A stretch of DNA of 64,000 nucleotides from Falsochrobactrum tianjinense (GCF_019100495.1 NZ_JAHRVA010000001.1:812597-876596), one strand, 5' to 3'. Counted from the stretch's first letter, positions 1 through 8,779 are shown. Numbers and translations are program-made. Notes: a model not told the origin generated them from the letters alone.

Positions 1-71
1 TAGCGATAGCGATCTTCCCAATCGTCGAGAAATTCGAAATCGGACATGATGTTATCGATTGTGGTGGTCAT
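1..71 (-). CDS. sufE: SufE, cysteine desulfuration protein (5' part only)
   Basis: The window holds only the N-terminus. Reading the minus strand from the ATG at 71 gives MTTTIDNI followed by MSDFEFLDDWEDRYR. The FEFLDDWEDRYR block is the characteristic start of alphaproteobacterial SufE. SufE stimulates the cysteine desulfurase SufS and accepts its persulfide sulfur for Fe-S cluster assembly in the cytoplasm. The catalytic cysteine and the rest of the fold lie beyond base 1. A second in-frame ATG nine codons in could also serve as start. The call rests on 23 residues, but the match is distinctive. Confidence 0.8.
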   Translation of the reverse strand, partial: MTTTIDNIMSDFEFLDDWEDRYR

Positions 72-148
72 GATATTCGCCTGAAATTCCGTCGCTATCG
101 GGTATGTAGCCTATATAGGTATAAAAGCAGGCGAGGTCACGGAAAAGC

Positions 149-556
149 TCAACGCTGTGCGCGGATTTGATGCAATGCGCTTTCGCGCGGCGTCGGAATC
201 GGGATGAATTCCCGCTTCGTCGGAGCAGGAAGGGCTGTCTGTTTCTGTGTTGAACTGAAATGGCTGCTCAGATAGTCGAGCATTGCACCGCTATTTGCGA
301 GCAATTGGCGTCCTGTGCTGGCAAGAAAGGACTGCCCGCCCTCGCAAAGCGGCGGATTATCTATGCAGAGCTTGCCAATCTCGACGGCGGTCTTGCCGCT
401 GGCCAACAGATCACCGATCTGGTCACGCTCGGTTTTGCCCTCAACCGGCGCGGCTTGTTGCTGCGTTTCGCTTTCCGGTTCCGCTGGCAGGAAGTGCGGC
501 ATTATGAGAAATGCCAGCGACAGCCAGAATGCAGATTTGAGAACAAAGCGGATCAT
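149..556 (-). CDS. DUF5330 family protein
   Basis: This is a 135-residue protein with a hydrophobic N-terminal segment (about residues 7-24) that could be a signal anchor or uncleaved signal peptide. A short soluble region follows, with the conserved-looking stretch around CIDNPPLCEGG, a cysteine pair eight residues apart, and then a proline-rich tail. The pattern matches what I recall as DUF5330, a small Rhizobiales-specific family of unknown function, probably periplasmic. It lies 77 bases downstream of sufE on the same strand, so it may be expressed separately. The ATG at 556 is the only reasonable start. No catalytic motif is visible and I do not assign a role. Confidence 0.7.
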   Translation of the reverse strand: MIRFVLKSAFWLSLAFLIMPHFLPAEPESETQQQAAPVEGKTERDQIGDLLASGKTAVEIGKLCIDNPPLCEGGQSFLASTGRQLLANSGAMLDYLSSHFSSTQKQTALPAPTKREFIPIPTPRESALHQIRAQR

Positions 557-856
557 TGTGCTCGCGGATTATGCGCCTGTGTTGATCGATCGATGGGTAC
601 AGTCTGTGCTTGAATAGAAAAGATTTCGTAACCGGAGCGATTCGGACGGCCTGCCTGCGCTTCCCAGAAAAGCGGGTGCCTGTCCATCTTCTGTTTACCA
701 TAGCGACAAAAGCTACGCCTCAAAGACCCATATTCAGCCGCACGGCGCACCGAATGGCTTTGCTTTATCGTTTCTTTAAAGCCTCGCCTGCAATCTGACG
801 TCAGGAAAACCGGATTGATCCCGGCAGTCCGCAGATTAGTGAGTGAGTAAAGCACA
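557..856. other. Intergenic region between divergent DUF5330 and divJ-like genes, with 10-bp palindrome
   Basis: About 300 bases separate two divergent genes and hold no convincing ORF. A perfect 10-bp palindrome CTGACGTCAG lies at 795-804, 52 bases before the TTG start of the sensor kinase gene, and could be an operator. One GANTC site lies near 636. I see no clear -35/-10 pair. Confidence 0.4.
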
Positions 857-2686
857 TTGAAAGCCATTTTTTTGAAAGCAGCCGAAATCCGCAGCACCTT
901 CGTGCAGGCTTTTGCGCGCTTTCATGACGATTTCTGCCGGCATCGGGCGGATAAGACCTCGCTGATATTGATGCCTGTTCTCCTGTTCGCAGCGGTTCTC
1001 GCCTCCAGCGCGGCCACGGGCTTTGCCGAGCTGGCCATTCTCGCAGCAAGCCTTGCCGGAATGGCGATGATTTTTAGCGCGCTCGGTCTCATGGGACTGC
1101 CCGCATCTTTTCTGATTGTGCTCAATTTTACCGTCTATGCAGCCGGTCTGGCCGCACTCGGTTTTCTCGCCCATGACAACGCCGCGCTCTGGCTTATAAC
1201 GGCGGCGTTGCCGCTTGAAATCTGGTTTGCAAGCCGCAAGCGCTCCGTCGTAGGAGCGGGCGTCGGGACGGCGGCGCTTATTCTCGCATTTTTTGCCATC
1301 AGAAGCGGCGGCGCGATTTCCGGCGGCTCACTTGTTTCCGTCGTTGTGCTGGTTCTTTATACCGCGAGCCTCATCACCCGTAGTTTCAATACCAGAACTG
1401 CGACGCAACAGGCCGCACCCGCCAGTTCCGTGCTTGCCCCCATGCTGCCTAAGGGCGATGTGCGCATCGTCATGGATTTTGAGGGCGTCTTGCAGAATAT
1501 CGATGATCAGACAGCTGCTCTGCTTGGCGTTCAGCCAAAAATGCTGGAAGGTGTTGCGCTGATTGATCGCGTGCATGTGGCCGACCGCGTGCAATATCTC
1601 TCCTTGCTTGCAGATCTACGCTGCGGCTCGACCGCCCATACGGCGGATATCCGCCTGCGCTCCATTGAAAATGGCAGCCCGGTTTTCCTCGGCTACCGGC
1701 TGGAGGGTGCCTGCGTGGATGACACAATCGTGCTGGTCGGACGTTCGCTGGAAGGCGAGCAGGATCTCATTCGGCAGATTGATACGCTGAAATCGGAACT
1801 CGAAGCGGAACGGATCGGCAAGGGGCGGCTTCTGGCGACGGTCAGCCATGAGTTGCGCACGCCGCTCAATTCGATCATCGGCTTTTCCGATATGCTTTCT
1901 CATGAGATGGCCCAGGGCATGGGTTGTCGTCTGGAGAATGAAAAGCAGCGTGAATATGCCGGGCTTATTCACCAGTCGGGCCATTATCTGCTCGAACTGG
2001 TCAATTCAGTGCTCGATAATTCGCGACTGGAAGAAGGCACCTATCGCATCGAACCATGCAGTTTTGGGTTCCGCGAGGCGGTCGATATGTGCACTTCGGT
2101 AATGTTGCCGCAGGCGGAAAAGAAGGGCATCGCCTTCTGTCACCGTGTCAATACGGCTGTAGGCGAGGTGATGGCGGATCGCCGGGCAGTCCAGCAGATT
2201 TTGATCAACCTTGCCGCGAACGCTGTCAAATTCACCGAGCCGGGCGGCTGCGTCACCATCGATGCGGCGAGGGTCCTGACCGATGGTCGCGCCATGCTCG
2301 AAATCTGCGTCTCGGATACGGGCATCGGCATCGCGCCGGAAGATTTGCAGCGCATCGGAACGCCTTTCACGCGCGCCGACAACAGCTATACGCGCGCACA
2401 GGAGGGGAGCGGCCTTGGCCTGTCTGTGGTCAAGGGGCTTGTGGAATTGCATCAAGGCTCGATGAAGCTTAAAAGCAGCGTGGGCGAGGGAACGGTTGTA
2501 ACCATTCAACTGCCCGTCGCAGGTCCGCAAAACCAGAACAAACACCAATGTGATCCTTTGGGAGAGGATGATCGGCAGCTTGGCACGGTGATCGACATGC
2601 ACCGTCACCAGGGAGAACGGCATGACGAATGGCAGAAAGACGAAAACCGGAAAGAGGGCCATGCGCAAACCCGTAAAACGGCGTAG
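857..2686 (+). CDS. divJ: DivJ-like membrane sensor histidine kinase
   Basis: The 609-residue protein has an N-terminal block of about six hydrophobic segments (residues 35-175), a PAS-like linker (about 195-300), then a complete kinase core. The core has the H-box [18 protein letters not shown] with His331, the N-box around Asn451-Asn455, the G1 box DTGIGI near 487, and GSGLGL near 518. Multi-pass N-terminus plus this kinase core is the DivJ architecture; in Caulobacter and Rhizobiales DivJ phosphorylates the cell-cycle regulator DivK. Assignment to DivJ rather than another PleC/DivJ-family kinase is from architecture and neighbours, not a search. The start is TTG with a weak ribosome site. 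About 57 hydrophilic residues after the ATPase fold run 65 bases into the next gene. Confidence 0.7.
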   Translation: MKAIFLKAAEIRSTFVQAFARFHDDFCRHRADKTSLILMPVLLFAAVLASSAATGFAELAILAASLAGMAMIFSALGLMGLPASFLIVLNFTVYAAGLAALGFLAHDNAALWLITAALPLEIWFASRKRSVVGAGVGTAALILAFFAIRSGGAISGGSLVSVVVLVLYTASLITRSFNTRTATQQAAPASSVLAPMLPKGDVRIVMDFEGVLQNIDDQTAALLGVQPKMLEGVALIDRVHVADRVQYLSLLADLRCGSTAHTADIRLRSIENGSPVFLGYRLEGACVDDTIVLVGRSLEGEQDLIRQIDTLKSELEAERIGKGRLLATVSHELRTPLNSIIGFSDMLSHEMAQGMGCRLENEKQREYAGLIHQSGHYLLELVNSVLDNSRLEEGTYRIEPCSFGFREAVDMCTSVMLPQAEKKGIAFCHRVNTAVGEVMADRRAVQQILINLAANAVKFTEPGGCVTIDAARVLTDGRAMLEICVSDTGIGIAPEDLQRIGTPFTRADNSYTRAQEGSGLGLSVVKGLVELHQGSMKLKSSVGEGTVVTIQLPVAGPQNQNKHQCDPLGEDDRQLGTVIDMHRHQGERHDEWQKDENRKEGHAQTRKTA

Positions 2687-3671
2687 TCCCGGTCGTCGCC
2701 TGTTCCAGCTTTTTTTCAATTCCGCTTCGGCGCTGGCGATCATTGCCGGCAATTTCATCGTGCGCAATCCGGTCCTGACTGGCGGCGCGACTGCCTTTGC
2801 AGTGGTGATGGGTTTCGTTTCGGCCAATGCGCTCTGGTACCAGCCGCAGGCCCACGATGCCGTCTTCTTCAAGACGCGGTCGGATTTCATATTCAAGGCG
2901 ACGCCGCGAGCGACCCTGCCCAGCACGATGGCAGCGGAGCATGCCGTGGAAAAACCGGCAGAACCTGCAAAAAGTGTCGCTACTGTGTTGCAGGATATGG
3001 AGCCATCGCAGGAACTTGCTGGTTTGTCACCCGACCGACTGCAAGTTACCGGCTCGATTGATGAAATGCTCCCTGCCCTTGCACCCAACGCCGACCTGGA
3101 AATCGCGCGCTTGCAGCAAAGACTGTCGACGCTGGGCATATATAAAGGGCAGGTCGATGGATTTTCTGGCCCGCAGACCCGCGAGGCAGTCGAGCGCTGG
3201 CAGGGGCTTCAGGCAAAACTGGGCGTGATGCAGAAAAAGCCTGCGCCCGGAAGAAATGCTGTATTTGCGTCCCGCGATTCAAAGCAGGACGATGTGGCGA
3301 AGATTATGCAAAAATCCGGGGAATTTGTCGTGCCGGTCCCGCGTCCGCAGCCTGTTGTCGCTGTAAAGGAAGCGCCCGCAAAGCGCGCGCCCGATCTGGC
3401 TTCGCTGCAAAGCAAGGTGACGCCGGAACGCAAACCGCCCGAGCTGGTTCCCGCCGCGCAACAGCAGGCCAAGGTCTCGTCGCAGGATATCGTGCGTGTG
3501 CAGGCAGGGTTGAAGGCTTTCGGCAACGACAGGGTAAGCGTGGACGGTGTTCCAGGTAAATCCACGCAGGAAGCGGTCCGCGAATTCCAGAAGCTTTTCG
3601 GCTTACCCATGACTGGCGAAATCGATGCCGTACTGATCGGCAAGATGCGCGAGATTGGCCTCATTAGCTGA
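2622..3671 (+). CDS. Membrane-anchored peptidoglycan-binding domain protein
   Basis: The 349-residue protein has a very basic N-terminus (many Lys/Arg in residues 3-27), one or two hydrophobic segments at about 28-68, and two PG_binding_1-type domains. The first (about 160-202) carries LQQRLSTLGIYKGQVDGFSG; the second (about 290-349) carries VQAGLKAF, a VDGVPG turn and TQEAVREFQKLFGL. A low-complexity linker rich in Pro, Ala and Lys separates them. Such domains are known to bind cell-wall peptidoglycan, so this is probably an envelope protein facing the periplasm with no enzymatic module. The gene overlaps the kinase gene by 65 bases, so the two are probably co-transcribed. The ATG has a GGGAGAA ribosome site. 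Confidence 0.8.
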   Translation: MTNGRKTKTGKRAMRKPVKRRSPGRRLFQLFFNSASALAIIAGNFIVRNPVLTGGATAFAVVMGFVSANALWYQPQAHDAVFFKTRSDFIFKATPRATLPSTMAAEHAVEKPAEPAKSVATVLQDMEPSQELAGLSPDRLQVTGSIDEMLPALAPNADLEIARLQQRLSTLGIYKGQVDGFSGPQTREAVERWQGLQAKLGVMQKKPAPGRNAVFASRDSKQDDVAKIMQKSGEFVVPVPRPQPVVAVKEAPAKRAPDLASLQSKVTPERKPPELVPAAQQQAKVSSQDIVRVQAGLKAFGNDRVSVDGVPGKSTQEAVREFQKLFGLPMTGEIDAVLIGKMREIGLIS

Positions 3672-3684
3672 TGCGGGACAGATC

Positions 3685-4044
3685 ATGCGCCTGACGTCGG
3701 ATTTCTGGGTTTCGGCATTGATTCGCAGGGTGCAGGGCGAAGGAGGGTTTGCGTACCTCGTCCGGCGCGGCGCTATGGAAGCGGGTGCGATCTTCATCAA
3801 GCTCGGCTCGCGTCATGGCATATGTGACCTTTATTCGCCTGCTCCGCAAACCTCCTATGAAGATGATAATAACGGCGAACGCATGTTTGCGTGCATCCTT
3901 CGCGATGCCGACGACGAGACGGCAGCGGCGCGCATGGAACGCGAAATCCGCTTCGATCCTGATCTTTGGCTTATCGAGCTGGAAGATATAGCCGATCCCG
4001 CCCGCCTGTTTTCGATAGCGGAAGGCGAGGGGGGCTTAGCTTAA
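3685..4044 (+). CDS. DUF1491 family protein
   Basis: This 119-residue soluble protein starts MRLTSDFWVSALIRRV, which is how the DUF1491 family begins. It carries the typical GAFIKLG-like stretch (GAIFIKLGSRHG) and the acidic MEREIRFDPDLWLIELED segment. An upstream in-frame start at 3655 exists but would overlap the preceding gene and add residues the family lacks, so I chose the ATG at 3685. The function is unknown; the family is widespread in alphaproteobacteria. Its 3' end overlaps the convergent DUF2336 gene by nine bases, so the two stop codons are interleaved. Confidence 0.85.
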   Translation: MRLTSDFWVSALIRRVQGEGGFAYLVRRGAMEAGAIFIKLGSRHGICDLYSPAPQTSYEDDNNGERMFACILRDADDETAAARMEREIRFDPDLWLIELEDIADPARLFSIAEGEGGLA

Positions 4045-5073
4045 AGAATGCACGCCGTGTCCGTCGAAAGTGGCGCTTTTCTCCGCCGACGCACTATTGT
4101 GCGCCTGCGCCATTTCCCGCAATTTGCTGCGCAGCAGTTTTGACATGTCGTCGGCTTTCCAGCGCCGAAGCAGCGTCACGGCTTTTTCGCGATCGATGGA
4201 GCGGTACATATGAACGAATTCGCGCAGATTTTCGCGATTGGCATCAATCGGTCCCAGAACCGAAGTCATGACGAGATAGCATTCCGATGAGGAAAGACCG
4301 AGTGCGCGCAGCGCGATCGGCAGGTAGGTATTGGGCCATTGTCCGATGATCGCATCGGCGCGCTCAAAGGACAGATCGAGCGCATCGGCAAGTGCAGTGC
4401 GGAAAATCTGGTCGTCGATCAACAAGGCGGTATCGATCAGATGATCGACTCCAGAAGTTGCGCCTGAACTCAGCAATGGTTGTTGTAAAGAGAATGCCAT
4501 CTGGTCAGAACGGCTTGCCGCGTGGCGCGCTTCATCCTCAGAAAGGGAGGCGGGCGCAGGCGTTTCCAACTGCTCCGTCTCCAGATTGGCGAGATTTTCC
4601 TGCAACTTGAGCAGGCGGTCGATGACCGGATCGGCGAAACTGCCCAACACTTGTTTGAGCAGCGTATCGGCGGATTGACGGCGCGCAATGGCGCGCGCAT
4701 GCAGCAGCCCGTGCCTGCCGATTATGTCGATCAAATCGGCGGGGCGCAGCAGGGGCGAGCGCAAAAGCAAAGGGGCGGAAATCTCCACCGGTTCATTGGA
4801 CAATGCCAGCAGAAGATGACGCGGAGCGTTTTCCAGCGAGGCCAGCGCATTGGCCGCCTGACGCTTGCCGCGCGTGGTTGCGCTTTGCAGAAGCGGCAGG
4901 GCCAGATCTTGGAATTGCTGGATGTCATGCCGTCCGGGACGTGTAATGGCCGCAAAGGCGGCTATCGCGGCGACCAGAAGATCGTCCGCCTTGCTGCTGC
5001 CGCCCGCATTAGGGTTCGACGGCCCCCGACTCCCTGAAATCTCCTCCAGAACGCGGAACTGGTCATTTGTCAC
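4036..5073 (-). CDS. DUF2336 domain-containing protein
   Basis: The protein is alpha-helical and rich in Leu/Ala, matching the DUF2336 family of alphaproteobacteria, which is predicted to form a repeat-like helical scaffold and has no established function. Helical repeats run through residues 40-310, with motifs such as ISAPLLLRSPLL and LLHARAIARRQS. I prefer the GTG at 5073 (MTNDQFRVLEEI), because family members start close to this point. The frame stays open to 5163, which would give 375 residues with an atypical N-terminus. No membrane segment is seen. The convergent neighbour is DUF1491, an arrangement I recall from other Rhizobiales. Confidence 0.8.
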   Translation of the reverse strand: MTNDQFRVLEEISGSRGPSNPNAGGSSKADDLLVAAIAAFAAITRPGRHDIQQFQDLALPLLQSATTRGKRQAANALASLENAPRHLLLALSNEPVEISAPLLLRSPLLRPADLIDIIGRHGLLHARAIARRQSADTLLKQVLGSFADPVIDRLLKLQENLANLETEQLETPAPASLSEDEARHAASRSDQMAFSLQQPLLSSGATSGVDHLIDTALLIDDQIFRTALADALDLSFERADAIIGQWPNTYLPIALRALGLSSSECYLVMTSVLGPIDANRENLREFVHMYRSIDREKAVTLLRRWKADDMSKLLRSKLREMAQAHNSASAEKSATFDGHGVHSLS

Positions 5074-5189
5074 GCAAGATACCCCGGTAGGCTCCGAACC
5101 AAACGCTATTACATAGTCTGCCGAATACCGGCGGCTTGAATAATAGTCACCAAGCCTTAGCAACTCATTAACCGTGAGATAATCGGGGG

Positions 5190-5741
5190 TTAGAGTAGTT
5201 CAAACGTTGTGCAGCTTGCGTTCTCGAAGAAGCGCTGTACTTGGGTCTGCCAACTTGCATCGGGAACGAAGGCGCGCAATATGACCGCGCCTTCGCTGAT
5301 ATTCTGTTCAACCAGAATGGTGCGGCTGTCGTTCTGGCGGCCATTGGCGCGCAAGCCCGCCATGCCTATAGGATCGGCGATGATGAGATCAAGCGCGCGC
5401 TCATTCGAAACGTTATCGTTGAGGCTGTAGAGATTGTCGCCGTTGGGCGCATAGATCGACAGCGACCAAAAGGGCGGGGTGCCCCTGGTGGCGATCTGCA
5501 CAGGCCCATCGGCTAGATCGAAACGGCAGGCCGCCTGCGCAATCAGCGGGTCGGGATTACTGACCACGCCTGCCTGTTCGCCCAGATGATGGAAACGATA
5601 GGCGTCGCCCAATATTTCCATATGTGACCAGGCGTTTTTGTCTGAATAGAGGGGAACAAGCAGTAGAACGGCGATATGCACGATTGCGGCGCCAGCAAGT
5701 CCGAGGAGAAGCAGGTGTAATATCTTAGCCACGGCACGCAT
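5190..5741 (-). CDS. DUF1254 domain-containing membrane protein
   Basis: The 183-residue protein starts MRAVAKILHLLLLGLAGA. One transmembrane segment (about residues 5-27) is followed by a periplasm-type domain containing YRFHHLGEQ, RGTPPFWSLSIYAPNGDNLYS and VLRAFVPD-like strands, as in DUF1254 proteins. Function is unknown. It follows the DUF1214 gene with a 17-base overlap, so the two are translated together; in other bacteria DUF1254 and DUF1214 occur as halves of one polypeptide, so these probably form a heterodimer. I chose the ATG at 5741 rather than an earlier in-frame start that precedes the hydrophobic segment by 16 residues. Confidence 0.75.
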   Translation of the reverse strand: MRAVAKILHLLLLGLAGAAIVHIAVLLLVPLYSDKNAWSHMEILGDAYRFHHLGEQAGVVSNPDPLIAQAACRFDLADGPVQIATRGTPPFWSLSIYAPNGDNLYSLNDNVSNERALDLIIADPIGMAGLRANGRQNDSRTILVEQNISEGAVILRAFVPDASWQTQVQRFFENASCTTFELL

Positions 5742-6324
5742 CCCCCTGACCGGGAGCAGGCAAAAGGCGTGGCATGACGAGATCGGCAAGGCCGGATGAA
5801 CTTGCCGCAGGTGTGTCGTATAGTGTCATGACAAGAACAAAAGGCCCGCTGCCTTCCACCGCAAGCCAATTATCCGGGCTTGCATCCGGCCCCACGGCGA
5901 TCGTCACGCTGCCATCTTCATTATAAAGAATCTCGCGCGAATGCAGCGCCGGCTGTAAGCCATCTCTTGGTGTTATCGGCATGAGGTCGGAATTTGCCGG
6001 ATAAAGCGTCCAGAAACGGGCAGGCGGGGTGAAGCCGCTCAAGCGATAATTGCAGCGCCGCTGCAATTCCCGGCCATTGCTGTCGCGCCGCGCATAAAAG
6101 GCCAGCCCCTCGGCGGTGCCCAATGCGAGCGAGGCTTTGCGTGCGGCCCGCGCTTTGGAATAGGGGTCGGCATCCATCGTGCCCGATGCAGGATAGGCGC
6201 TCCATCCGCCGACCTGCAACTCGCCAAAACCGTCGAAGTGATCGAGCGTATAATCGGTGATCCATATGCCGCCGCCCAGCGCAACCGCCAGTACCGCCAG
6301 AATTTTGGATATGGTCTCTAGCAT
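5725..6324 (-). CDS. DUF1214 domain-containing membrane protein
   Basis: The 199-residue protein starts MLETISKILAVLAVALGGG, with one N-terminal transmembrane helix (about 5-25). The DUF1214 signature follows: ARRDSNGRELQRRCNYRLSG, ARFWTLYPANSD and the closing segment NWLAVEGSGPFVLVMTLYDTP. Family members are beta-rich envelope proteins of unknown role. It lies seven bases downstream of the penicillin-binding protein gene and overlaps the DUF1254 gene, so these three minus-strand genes probably form one transcription unit. An upstream in-frame start at 6384 would reach into the penicillin-binding protein gene and was rejected. Confidence 0.75.
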   Translation of the reverse strand: MLETISKILAVLAVALGGGIWITDYTLDHFDGFGELQVGGWSAYPASGTMDADPYSKARAARKASLALGTAEGLAFYARRDSNGRELQRRCNYRLSGFTPPARFWTLYPANSDLMPITPRDGLQPALHSREILYNEDGSVTIAVGPDASPDNWLAVEGSGPFVLVMTLYDTPAASSSGLADLVMPRLLPAPGQGDACRG

Positions 6325-6331
6325 CGCGCAC

Positions 6332-8491
6332 TCAAAGAACTGAAACTTTTGTACGCCCGGCAAGTGCTGGCACCGGCGGCGCATTCAGAAGCCGGTCGTG
6401 CAATTCGCGCAGGGCCTGTGTGGCCGCGGGCGAAAGAACACGCGGCGGTGCTGCCATCATCTCGTCGGGCTTGCCCGTTGCGGCGACTTTCGGTTCCGCA
6501 GTCTTGGGCTGGGCCGGGAAGGGCGGGTCTATCCCCGGTATTGGTTTGAGCACGATATTCTGATGGGCATAATTCATCATGCGCTGCCATGCCATGGCTG
6601 GAAGCACGCCGCCGGTGAGGTTTTTCATCGGTGTGAAATTATCATTGCCGAACCAGACAGCGGCGGTGAAATTTCCGGTAAAGCCGACAAACCATGCATC
6701 GCGATAATCCTGCGTCGTACCGGTCTTTCCGCCCACGCGCGTCATCTGCAGCGCCGCCCGACGGGCCGTGCCGCGCTCAGGCACCTGCACCAGCATGGAG
6801 TTCATCTCATAAGCTGCTTTTTCGCTCAGAGCGCGGTGTGGCTTGGGAGCATCGCGCCGATAATCCCACAAAACTTTCCCATCTGTTGCAACGATCTGGG
6901 TGAAGGCATGTCGGTTGCCCGCCATGCCGCCATTGGGAAATACGTTGAAGCCGGTCGCCTGATCCATCACCGTCATTTCAGATGTACCCAGCACCATGGT
7001 CTTGTGCGATGAAATAGGCGATTCCACCCCCATGGCTTTGGTCAGCGCGACTATGGGAGCTGTGGTGAGATAGTCGCGCGCGAGCCTGACCGGCACGCTG
7101 TTGAGCGAGCGCACCAGTGCCGTCGTCAGATCAACGCGCCCGGCAAAACTGCGGCCATAATTGCGCGGCGACCAGTTGCCCCAGCTGATCGGCCCGTCGG
7201 AAATTACTGTGCTGGGGGTCAGCCCCTTTTCCATGGCTGCGGCAAAAACATAGGGCTTGAAGGAGGAGCCGGCCTGACGCAATGCGCTGGTCGCCCGGTT
7301 GAACTGGCTTTCGCCATAATCGCGCCCGCCAACGAGCGCGCGCACAGAGCCGTCATTGGCCAGCACGACAGTCGCGGCTTGAGAAACATCATACTCCTGG
7401 CCAAATTGCCGAAGATGAAATTCCAGCGATTCTTCGGCTGCCTTCTGGAGATTGCGATCGAGCGTGGTGCGCACGATCAATGTGTGCTGCGGAATATCGC
7501 TTGCGATCTGCTTTACTTTTTCAAAGGCCCAGTCGAGGAAATAATCCGGACTTTCATTCTTGGCCCGGTCGATGATGTTGGCCGGGTTACGGCGCGCGAC
7601 CGCAACCTGCCCATCGCTCATGAAACCGCTTTCGACCATGTTGGACAGCACGACATTGGCGCGTGCACGCGCCGCTGGAAGATTGATATGCGGCGCAAAT
7701 TTTGCCGGGGCCTTGAAAAGCCCCGCCAGCATGGCCGCTTCTGCAAGGGAGACATCCTTGACGTTCTTGCCGAAATAAAATTCCGAAGCCGCAGCAATCC
7801 CGAAAGTGCCGCCGCCCATATAGGCGCGGTCGAGATAAAGTTGCAGGATTTCCTTCTTGCTCAGATTGCTTTCCAGCCAAAGCGCAAGAAAGGCTTCCTT
7901 GATCTTGCGCTCGATGGTGCGTTCATTGGAGAGGAACAGGTTCTTGGCCAGCTGCTGCGTAATCGTGGAGCCGCCCTGTACGACGCCATTGGCGCGCAGA
8001 TTCTGGTTGAGCGCGCGGGTCAACCCCCAGAAGTCGATGCCGTAGTGATCAAAAAAACGGCGATCCTCGGTGCCCAGAACCGCCTTGACGACATGATCGG
8101 GCAATTCGTCTATCGGTACGGCCTGCCGGTGCAGGATGCCGCGCTGGCCGATCTCGTTGCCGTAGCGGTCGAGAAACGTCACCGCATAATCGTCCTGCGA
8201 GCGCCAGTCTTTCTTGGTTTCCTCGAAAGCAGGCAATGCAAGCGCCAGCATGAACACCGCGCCGATAACGCCGAGCGTAAACCCTTCATCCAGAACTTCA
8301 ATGACGAAACGCCGAAAGCCCTTCACGCGCAGGCGATTGGAAAGGATGGTGATGTTTTCCCATCCTTCGCGCAAGGTAAAACGCAGATTGTAGAGCGCCG
8401 AATCGATCCATGCGTCAAGTCCGATCAGTCGCGAAACCCGGAAGGGCCTGCGCTTGTTCTTCCCAGAATCTTTGTCAGCCGGTTTACGCAT
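6332..8491 (-). CDS. Class A penicillin-binding protein (transglycosylase/transpeptidase), PBP1A family
   Basis: This bifunctional enzyme polymerises and cross-links peptidoglycan in the periplasm. After a basic cytoplasmic tail there is one transmembrane segment (FTLGVIGAVFMLALALPAF). The glycosyltransferase GT51 domain shows EDRRFFDHYGID, the QGGSTITQQLAKN motif and KEAFLALWLE. The transpeptidase domain shows the SxxK box GSSFKPYVFAAAMEKG, the SxN box RSLNSVPVR and the KTG box GGKTGTTQDYRDAW. Length (about 720) fits the family. The tail is proline-rich. I took the ATG at 8491; a GTG at 8509 is open in frame but its AGAGG has no spacing. The divergent neighbour is the GTA cluster. Confidence 0.93.
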   Translation of the reverse strand: MRKPADKDSGKNKRRPFRVSRLIGLDAWIDSALYNLRFTLREGWENITILSNRLRVKGFRRFVIEVLDEGFTLGVIGAVFMLALALPAFEETKKDWRSQDDYAVTFLDRYGNEIGQRGILHRQAVPIDELPDHVVKAVLGTEDRRFFDHYGIDFWGLTRALNQNLRANGVVQGGSTITQQLAKNLFLSNERTIERKIKEAFLALWLESNLSKKEILQLYLDRAYMGGGTFGIAAASEFYFGKNVKDVSLAEAAMLAGLFKAPAKFAPHINLPAARARANVVLSNMVESGFMSDGQVAVARRNPANIIDRAKNESPDYFLDWAFEKVKQIASDIPQHTLIVRTTLDRNLQKAAEESLEFHLRQFGQEYDVSQAATVVLANDGSVRALVGGRDYGESQFNRATSALRQAGSSFKPYVFAAAMEKGLTPSTVISDGPISWGNWSPRNYGRSFAGRVDLTTALVRSLNSVPVRLARDYLTTAPIVALTKAMGVESPISSHKTMVLGTSEMTVMDQATGFNVFPNGGMAGNRHAFTQIVATDGKVLWDYRRDAPKPHRALSEKAAYEMNSMLVQVPERGTARRAALQMTRVGGKTGTTQDYRDAWFVGFTGNFTAAVWFGNDNFTPMKNLTGGVLPAMAWQRMMNYAHQNIVLKPIPGIDPPFPAQPKTAEPKVAATGKPDEMMAAPPRVLSPAATQALRELHDRLLNAPPVPALAGRTKVSVL

Positions 8492-8639
8492 GAACGATGA
8501 CTTCGGCACCCTCTGAATGTGGATACGGGCAAGATTTGCCCCGCAATCATAGCAGATTAGTAAGCTATAACTTATCTTAATTGGTAAACGGATATTGCAA
8601 AAAATAATGGGAAAAAAATCAAGAATAGGAAAATAGTCC

Positions 8640-8668
8640 TTGACTGCGTAACGGTCGTTTGATAGCTA
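8640..8668 (+). promoter_or_regulatory. Candidate sigma-70 promoter for the GTA leader
   Basis: TTGACT at 8640-8645 is followed by 17 bases and TAGCTA at 8663-8668. The -35 box matches well and the -10 box only partly. It lies about 145 bases before the first GTA gene. This is a pattern match only. Confidence 0.3.
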
Positions 8669-8742
8669 TAAGGCACAGTCGAGAAATTGCGGCTGAGGCC
8701 GATACAGCTTCGACCCCCCGGCTGATATTGGCGAAGTATTGC

Positions 8743-8779
8743 CCCCGGAAACCTGATGGCTTTCGGGGTTTTGCTTTTT
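8743..8779 (+). terminator. Intrinsic terminator in the GTA leader (attenuator or sRNA end)
   Basis: An imperfect GC-rich hairpin pairs CCCCG...AAA...CC (8743 onward) with GG...TTT...CGGGG (ending 8768), with small bulges and a TGAT loop. It is followed at once by TTTTGCTTTTT. It lies between the candidate promoter and the first GTA ORF at 8812, so transcripts starting at about 8675 would end here unless read through. Confidence 0.55.

Noticed and set aside
2006-3139. 377-residue open frame on the minus strand
   Set aside because: It lies antisense to the kinase and peptidoglycan-binding genes, has no family features, and is the expected shadow of GC-rich coding DNA.
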